The position numbers were made by a program, and so were the translations under genes. This document shows, in pieces, positions 1 through 7,200 of a DNA stretch of 12,131 bases; position 1 is the stretch's first letter; each line of letters begins with the position of its first letter. Origin of the DNA: Hemicentrotus pulcherrimus (taxonomy: Eukaryota > Echinodermata > Echinoidea > Camarodonta > Strongylocentrotidae); the NCBI GenBank assembly GCA_003118195.1, contig BEXV01002252.1, forward strand, positions 59,384-71,514, written 5' to 3'. The notes below the pieces were generated by a model that did not search any database, was not told where the DNA came from, and saw only the letters and a program-made list of their open reading frames with translations.

Positions 1-108
1 CGTCACCATCCGAAAGACGTGACTCAGTTTCGAACCTGTGTCCTCAGCTGAATCAGTTTGTAACTTCCACTTTTTAGCTGGATTACAGGCGCACGCCACA
101 ACGCCTAG
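1..108 (-). mobile_element. SINE fragment with 7SL/Alu-like head, cut by window edge
   Basis: Read on the minus strand, this stretch carries GTGGCG (94-99), then CCTGTAATCC and AGCT, then GCTGAGG, then a pol III B-box-like GTTCGAAAC (27-35). The spacing from GTGGCG to GTTCGAAAC is 64 nt, almost the same as I recall for the Alu consensus (65), and the order of the blocks is the same, which points to a 7SL-derived head rather than a tRNA head. After the B box comes CGTCTTTCGGATGG, which resembles the body of SINEs seen in many marine invertebrates. The element continues beyond the left edge. A tRNA-derived SINE with chance resemblance is the main alternative. Confidence 0.6.
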
Positions 109-199
109 TTGTGCTTGTAACTTATTATAATTGTATTAATCGCAGTAGAATATATTACTATACTATATTCATATAGAAGCTGTTCTTTATAAATGTCCA

Positions 200-216
200 T
201 ATTATTATTATTATTA
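200..216. repeat. short (ATT)n simple repeat
   Basis: About five tandem ATT units in AT-rich DNA. The stretch from 109 to 476 otherwise holds nothing I can recognise. Confidence 0.6.
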
Positions 217-476
217 AATAACAAAGCCCCAAAATGATACATGTATGGGTCCAATCCTTGTGACAATGAACAGTATTTTTAATACCTTGATACTTCAAAT
301 TTTTTAACCGTTTTTCCCATTGTGACACAGAATTTAGAAGTCACTAGTTAAGTCAGCTGCCCACAAAAAGGCTGTAATGGTCAAGTATTGTCAATAGGAT
401 TTACGAACCTTTTGCGGGTAGCCGACGTCTTATCGTTCTCCATACCATGGCTATCAAGGGCAGTGATGTTTGGTAG

Positions 477-493
477 TTTATTCAAAATTTATT
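477..493 (-). promoter_or_regulatory. Two candidate poly(A) signals for CRYL1
   Basis: TTTATT occurs on the plus strand at 477-482 and 488-493, giving two AATAAA hexamers on the minus strand. They are the first canonical signals met downstream of the CRYL1 stop codon at 996; I saw none between 996 and 500. Use of either would give a 3' UTR of about 500-530 nt that includes the foldback at 599-745. This is position-based inference; no transcript evidence is available. Confidence 0.4.
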
Positions 494-598
494 TTAAAAA
501 CACTTACAATGAAGACATCCAGAGAGTTGTATTTACTTACATGAAATAAGGTATTTGTCAGTCCTATTACCTCAACGGATTCACACGACTCTCAAAAG

Positions 599-745
599 GG
601 ACTTTTAGATTTGCACGTCGACATAGTGAACTGCTACGTGTGACTTCATTTTAAGGCACTGTGATGTCCTTTTAAGGCATTGCCAGTGCCTTAAAAGGAA
701 GCACACGTAGCAGTCCACTATGTCGACGTGCAAATCTAAAAGTCC
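599..745. repeat. 147-bp foldback (long inverted repeat)
   Basis: The left arm (599-660) and right arm (685-745) are reverse complements over about 60 bp with only a few mismatches and a one-base offset. The loop is 24 nt and contains a further partial copy of the arm's inner end (CCTTTTAAGGCA). It looks like a foldback or MITE-type element, and it may lie inside the CRYL1 3' UTR. No clear target-site duplication was found. Confidence 0.9.
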
Positions 746-995
746 TAATTAATACTGATCTAAATAAGCGTACCTGAACAATCAGTCTTCAATATATTAC
801 AAGTTATTGCTACCAATCAGTTTCAAAAACAAAAAATCCGGCTAAAAGAATGCTCAGTCTTTCACACACATAAGTGATCATTTCATGTCTTCAATCACAC
901 ATCATCATCATCAAAGCATCACACCATGCACAAAATTTCCTAGACTGGAATTAGTAGTTGATTTGGACGTTGGTGTTGGTCTGGCATTACTTGGC
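746..995 (-). other. Proximal part of CRYL1 3' UTR / 3' flank
   Basis: The 250 bases after the CRYL1 stop codon contain no open frame or poly(A) hexamer. A short CAT/CATCA repeat lies near 901-913. The stretch is probably transcribed as the start of the 3' UTR, because the first AATAAA on the minus strand is at 493. Confidence 0.45.
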
Positions 996-1216
996 TCATT
1001 TTCCTTCCCTCTCTAAATCTCTCTTAAGCTTGGCAAGGGCGGCAAGTCTTGTATCTCGCCACTGGCGGCGCTCTTCGAGCTTGTCCAGAGGGATCTTTGC
1101 ATCCATTTCCTTGATGATCTGCTCAAGGCCGCTCCCCGTGAACGTTGGCGTCGGACCGAAGTTACCGAGAACGTGCTCAATGCTCTGGGTGTATCGCTCC
1201 ATGTAACTCTGCATGC
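996..1216 (-). CDS. CRYL1: CRYL1 coding exon 7 (C-terminal, with stop)
   Basis: It follows the acceptor TGTCCAG (AG at 1218-1217) and ends with TGA at 998-996. It completes Gly244 (G from exon 6 plus GC) and encodes residues 245-316, including [12 protein letters not shown] and the conserved ERRQWRD block of the helical C-terminal dimerisation domain. The tail is rich in Lys, Arg and Glu. Confidence 0.95.
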
Positions 1217-4200
1217 CTGGACACAAAACAAATATAAAAACAACCCTTGATACATTGTACAACCTACTAAAGAACCAGTGACTTTTGTGAATAATAAAAA
1301 ACAGATTGTCAATAAGATGGATACAATAGAAGGCTTATGTTATTATAATGGTGATGGAATATGGATCAGATGTGAAGACAGTAGAAGGAGGGTTCTTGAA
1401 GAGAACAGAAAGAGCCATGAAAAGGAGGATGTGTGGTGTAAAACTGTCTGGCAGAAGAACACAAGGGAGCTCATGGAAACGTTGGGTCTGGAAGAAACTG
1501 TGGTGGAAGTGGTAAAGAGAAGTGGACTGAGATGGATGGGTCATGTGTTCAGAAGATGATGAACCTGTGAAAGGAGCAGGGGATCTGGAAGTGGATGGCA
1601 TATTAGGGCCGAGAGGAAGACAGCGGAGTTCATGGAAAGATATGGTGGAGAAAGCAAGCAGTAAGGTTAGTCTAAATGAGGAGAATGCTCAAGTCAAGAA
1701 GAAGTGGAGGAAGGGAATGCCATCATAGAAGGCATAGCTTATGTTCTGCTGACATCACTGTAATTTCAAGGAGTTTAATGTCGATGGTTAACACCTACCC
1801 TCTGCATTGAGATGCATGACTTCTAAAGGCCCTAAGAAGGCATATCTTAGGCCTAGTCCTGCTGACATCACTTTGTCCACATCATCGGCTGAGAGTACAC
1901 CTCCCTGACGACAAAAAAACATATCAAAAGCAGGAATGTCAATGTTACTGCATGGCTCATCATATAAATAGATCAAGTTTTAATGAGGATATCATTCCTT
2001 GAGATCGAGGCATAAGGGCATTAATTATGTGCCAAAGTTATGAGTTAACATGAAAGACTACCCTACTAACATTACAAAATTAAATTAATCTATGGTACTG
2101 ATATAATTCTAGTAAAAGACATAAAGACACACATTTATGAAAAAACATAGATGAGGTATAAATGAAAAAATAATCCTTCATTAATATAATTAAATCTTTA
2201 AGCTTACAAAGTAATCTACCAGGAAATCTTCCTTGACTCAATAATGACATCAAATTATTCTATAATGAAATTTAAATACTTTCTGCAAGTCTTACAAACA
2301 TAAAGATGTGGATTAACTTTTAAATTCATAATGCCCTTCATACTAGCCCTACTTTCTGCTGTTGTCATGCTGTAAAATGATTAAATCAATAATACACATT
2401 GGGGGAAAGGGCCTTTATTGCATGAGGTATCTTATGCCTTGGAAATTTCAACTAAGTCTACCTAAAGAAGCATTAACTGAGGACCAACAAATCAATCTTT
2501 TACTGTGTGACTGTGCTTCCACTACCTCGACAAGCCTCCACACTTCAGCAATGATAGCATACTGGATCCTGTTGACAGCGAATCCTGGAACTTCTTTCTT
2601 CAGAGTGACCGGTACCTGCCCAATGCTCTCCATGATGGTACGAGTCCTGTCAATCACAGACTGGTCGGTCCAAGGAGCAGGGATGATTTCTACCAGGGGT
2701 GCATAGTATGGTGGGTTAATCTGTAGAGATTACATGACAAGATCTAAATATCAATCCCACTGCTGCCACTAGATAACATTCCAACTGAATCAGTTACATG
2801 AAGTACCCATCATTTACAAACGGTCCTAGTCCTGTCAATCACGGTTTGGCTCGACCAAAGGTTGGGAATTTCTACCTGGGGTACATACCAGTAGTATGGT
2901 GGGTGGATCTGAAAAAAATAACATAAGCTCAAATATCGATCCCACCGCTGCCACCATATGGCAGAGGGCATTTCAACCACGAGAGTTACCCAGAGGTACC
3001 AACTACAGTACCAACCATTTCATAATGGTCCTAGTCTGGACTGTCAATCACATTCTGGTCAATCCAAGGGGCAGGGGGTGATTTCCATCAGGGGTTCATG
3101 GTAGCTAGCTCTGTAGAGAGTACATAAAAAGATCTAAATGCCAAACCCACAGCTGCCCCCCATGATATAACATATGGCATTTCAACCTTGGTTGCATGGT
3201 AAGGATGTGTAAACCATGGTACCAACCATGCTACTAACCATTAAATATGATGGTTCATTAAACATGAATGGTTCCAGTCACAGACTGGTTGGACCAAGCA
3301 GGTCATCTCACTGGTCCAAGGGGCGGGGATGATTTCTATCAGGATGCATTTCATTATGGATTAATATGAAGAGACTGTATAACCAACTTTGGATGTGTAT
3401 AGAACAGTTTTCATATGGTATGATATGCTCTCTACAGGAATGCAATACCATTATCATTATTACAGTGCTAGCTATGTTAGAAAAAAGCCTCGTTAATGCT
3501 TTCATCGATACTGTACAACTTACAGGATGAGAGATGAGGCACTGGTTGCGGCGTTTGAGGTTCTCCGTGAACTGGGACGGCATGATGCATGATGAAGAGC
3601 TACTCAAGATGGCGTCATCACCGACATACTGCTCCATTTCACTGAACACCTTCTGCTTCACTTCAAGTTTCTCAAACACACATTCCTGAAATTTCAATTC
3701 AATTCAATTCAATTCAGTTCAATTCAATTCAATTCAATTCAATTCAATTCAACTCAATTCAATTTCAATTTAATTATTTTAATGATAAAACCCTAAAATT
3801 AAATATATACAAAAGTAACATGAAAAAAACATCATCTTACAGTTCTGGAATGAAGAAATTGGAGACTAAAAAGGAAGTTTCAAAAACTTGTACGTAATAG
3901 TCCCCTGACATAAATAATAAATAACAAGATTACATGATTGTACACCTGTCCAAGAAAATAACGATATATATAATAAGATACTACACATTTTAGATACACA
4001 CCAATGAACACAGACATACCATACACACACACACACATGCATGGTACATATTGCGAGGTAAACAAAGGAAATAAAAACAAATTTCAGATCCCAGTGGTTT
4101 GGTAATCATCAAAATGATAACAAAATTATTCAATCTTGCCAAATATCACATTAACTGAAAAGTGCTATAGATACACAGATTCAGGGACTACACACTGGTG

Positions 4201-7200
4201 GGACATCAACAATTGGTCGATCAAAATTTAGACTACTATAGTATACCGGTAAGTTCCATTTGAAAGATAGGCCTAAGGATAATTTTCACACCAATCTTTT
4301 CAATACATTTCAATGTTATTCTTCCATTAACACCAACAACAAAAATGAGAAAACTTGCAAATTATTCTTTATCTTTACCAGAACTGGAACTTATTTAATG
4401 AGTGTGTAAAAGCTAGTCACTACACAAAAATCTTTTATATCATCATCACTCAGGTGAAATTAAACTTTGGACCAAATGTTGAGACGATTAGTTATATTTC
4501 AATTATAAGGGGATCTCCAAGGCAGGCTTTTTCACCTGACATGTTTCTTTTTGACTATGATATATTTCCTGATTACCTGGACAAATGAAGCTCCAGCGAG
4601 AGCTTCTTCCATGCTGTTACTGCCTTTGATGAGAGCAAACTGAGCCTCGACAGACAATGTTCCTCGTAGCATACCAGACTCTGACAGCTCTGACAGCTGT
4701 GACTTGATCAGTTTCAGAGCATTGCTCACCTACAAGTAATTAAATATATTATTAACCGTATCAGAAATCTGAGCAGGGCAATTTTTAAATGTTATTGTCC
4801 TCAAGGTTTGATGGATAAGTCAACAAAATTACCGGCAAAATTACAATAAATTAGTCCGCTCACAAAAGTCAATGGGATTTTGTGTGTAATTTGGCGGGCA
4901 ATATGGGTTATACAGTAAACCAATGAACAAATATTTTAGCCCGCTCAGGAGAGTCAATGGGATTTGTGTGTAATTTGGCGGGTGATATAGGTTATACAGT
5001 AAGCCAATGGACAAATATTTTAGCCCGCTCAGAAAAGTCAATGGCAAAATGCGTGTTAAACTAGTGAGCAATAATGTAGATCCAGTTGAAATTTACATCG
5101 CGCATCAGCTACTGTAATTTACATAGCGCATCGCATATAAGAAAATGCGCACTTTGCGCGAACTCCATTGTGACGTAACAATCACACCCTAGGCAAACTG
5201 TTTGCAGTGTATCGAAAATCTGTCAAACACTGGATGAACAGTGCTGGTTTGACAATGTTTTTGCAACTTTCAATGTTAGGAAACCCTGTGTAGCCTTCAT
5301 AATTTAAGAGTATAAGATAGTAAGAGTTTCTTATTTGCTCTAGATGTCTGATGTGGTTAATAATAGTAATATTGACTGCCTAATTCAGGGCAATACGACT
5401 TGTCATATATCACCCTCACCTTCGGTTCGGGCGATATATGTCGTATTGCCCAGAAGGCAGTCAATATTACTTAAATATACTTGTACAAGATTAATAAAAT
5501 ACTAGCAGGACCCATGGAAAATCCACAGGATTCTAGGTGGGGTGGTTGAAATTATATGCTATCAATTTTTTTGATTTTTTTGTTCAAGAATTTTTTTATG
5601 TCAGATAATCTATTTTTAACATTCATGTTGTTTTTTTCTGTTCTTTTTTTCCTTTTATTTTCAATTTTATTTTATTTTTGTATGAATATTGGCATGCTTT
5701 AAAAAATACTCAACGATGGTGATTTACAAACGTCTAGAACAGTCAATTATTCCACGGTTTGGGGTCTGCCACAGTAAATGCTTAATCTCTCAATGTTTTT
5801 TTTGTTTGTGTGATGGGCTTAGCAGAAATAGAGTATTTTGGAAGCTGTGCAGGTTGAGGGTATGTTTGCGAGACTTGAGTTTGAACAATTGTACAGTTTA
5901 ACTGGTGATTTTGTGTTTATATTATAAAATTTCAGCTTTCTGTTCATTCTTTCAGTTTATTGTGAAAGTACAAGAAGAAAATGTATGTATGTCTCTCTTT
6001 GATAATGATAATGACAATGATGATTATAGTAGTAAATAAGAAAAAAGAGAGAAAATACTAGTCGGAATAAAAACAACAACAATAATAATAATCATAATAA
6101 TAATAATAATAAAAATAAAAATAACAATAATGATAATAATAATTTAAATGTATGAAACATTTGTCGAGCATGTGTGCAGCGCTTTGTAACTGCAAGGAAA
6201 AGGCGCTATATCAAATATCTTTTGGATTGGATTGGATTGGATTGAAAGTGAAGATGAAGAAGAAGGAGAAGAACAGAAAGAAAGAGAGAAGGAAAGAAAT
6301 TATGAGCACTGCAAGTCAATGGTGAATCCACAAACCTGAGAGGGTTCTATATCAAAGATTGTGACACTGTACCCAGCACTAGCAAAGATCATAGCCCAGC
6401 TCCGTCCAATTAATCCACTGAAATGGAATAAAAGATGAAATATCTACATACAGTGTATATACAATGTAAGGTAGTTAGAATATCAGTAGAGCATTGACAC
6501 GCAAAGTCGATACATAGACATTAGAATATCAGATAACCTTGCACATTATAGAAGCCCATACAGATAAAAGGAAAAGAGAGTCATGCAATAAGATTGCGAA
6601 AGAAACTGTCTAGGACTTCAAACAATTTCGAAAGGTAATCGTGTAGTACTAAGTACATTAAATAAAAACATTGCTCATTGGATGCATCTGCTTCAGTAGG
6701 CGAGTCTGGCCAGCGCCAGGCTACTACTACAGCCACCACTATGTGATGCTGGTGTGTTTGTTTTTCCGTTTAGACCTCATGCATTGCACATCAGCAACAC
6801 ATAGTGGTCAATGCTAATAAGGACCACACCAGCAACGCATAGTGGTTATTGCTAATGCTGAGAACCAAACTAGGTCTAGGAGTAGGAGTAGTTTTAATCT
6901 TACCCAATTTGTGTGGCATATATTATAATAATTTATTAATATTAAATAGAAAATCACTGTCACATGAACTTTTCAATACAAATCACAACCCTAGCTTTGC
7001 TGCAGCTTTCAAGCCATAAGCCATAAGCCATGGCATAATAACCATGGGGCTGTTTCTCGAAACCGACAGTCATATCTTTGTCCGCAACCTAAGGAGATGT
7101 CATAAAGCGGATAAACCGTTTCACGAAGCCATGACAGACATGATATCGATATACATGTATCGCGATACTAGCAGCTCAAGAACATAGTCTTTGTCACGAT

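Larger units (their letters stand above)
1217..1798 (-). other. CRYL1 intron 6 (582 nt, phase 1)
   Basis: The donor is GAGG|GTAGGT and the acceptor TGTCCAG|GC. Most of the intron is taken up by a LINE fragment in the opposite orientation and by a short piece that resembles exon 6; both are listed separately. Confidence 0.9.
2635..3400 (-). repeat. Tandem array of four exon 5 start / intron 4 end units
   Basis: The start of exon 5 plus the adjoining end of intron 4 is repeated four times. The anchor word TCAATCAC (or its degenerate form) falls at about 2650, 2835, 3044 and 3276, so units are about 185, 209 and 232 bp and become more diverged with distance from the real exon. Shared intron-side words are AGATCTAAAT, CCCAC-GCTGCC and CATTTCAACC. 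The array fills most of intron 4 (2721-3523, 803 nt). The pattern fits successive unequal duplications followed by decay. Confidence 0.85.
3686..4576 (-). other. CRYL1 intron 3 (891 nt, phase 0)
   Basis: The donor is CAG|GTAATC and the acceptor ATTTCAG|GAA. Apart from the pentanucleotide repeat and a short (CA)n tract it is plain AT-rich intron, with no transposon ends seen. Confidence 0.9.
4730..6335 (-). other. CRYL1 intron 2 (1,606 nt, phase 0)
   Basis: The donor is CTCAG|GTTTGT and the acceptor TTGTAG|GTG. It holds the minisatellite, foldback, ATAATA tract and LINE/SINE tail listed separately. Between 5472 and 6060 I see only T-rich, low-complexity sequence without a supported gene. Confidence 0.9.

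Noticed and set aside
1..108. Human Alu contamination
   Set aside because: Only scattered blocks match Alu and the sequence continues into a body unlike Alu, so it is not a human read.
958..1312. Open frames on both strands over the last CRYL1 exon
   Set aside because: They overlap exon 7 in other frames and have no codon or family support.
2362..2706. 114-codon plus-strand frame
   Set aside because: It is the shadow of CRYL1 exon 5, whose minus-strand reading matches the family residue by residue.
4841..5071. 76-codon minus-strand frame with repeated peptide
   Set aside because: Produced by the 84-85 bp minisatellite in an intron; no known domain.
5689..5901. 70-codon plus-strand frame in intron 2
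   Set aside because: AT-rich context, no recognisable motif, lies in the intron of an opposite-strand gene without splice support.
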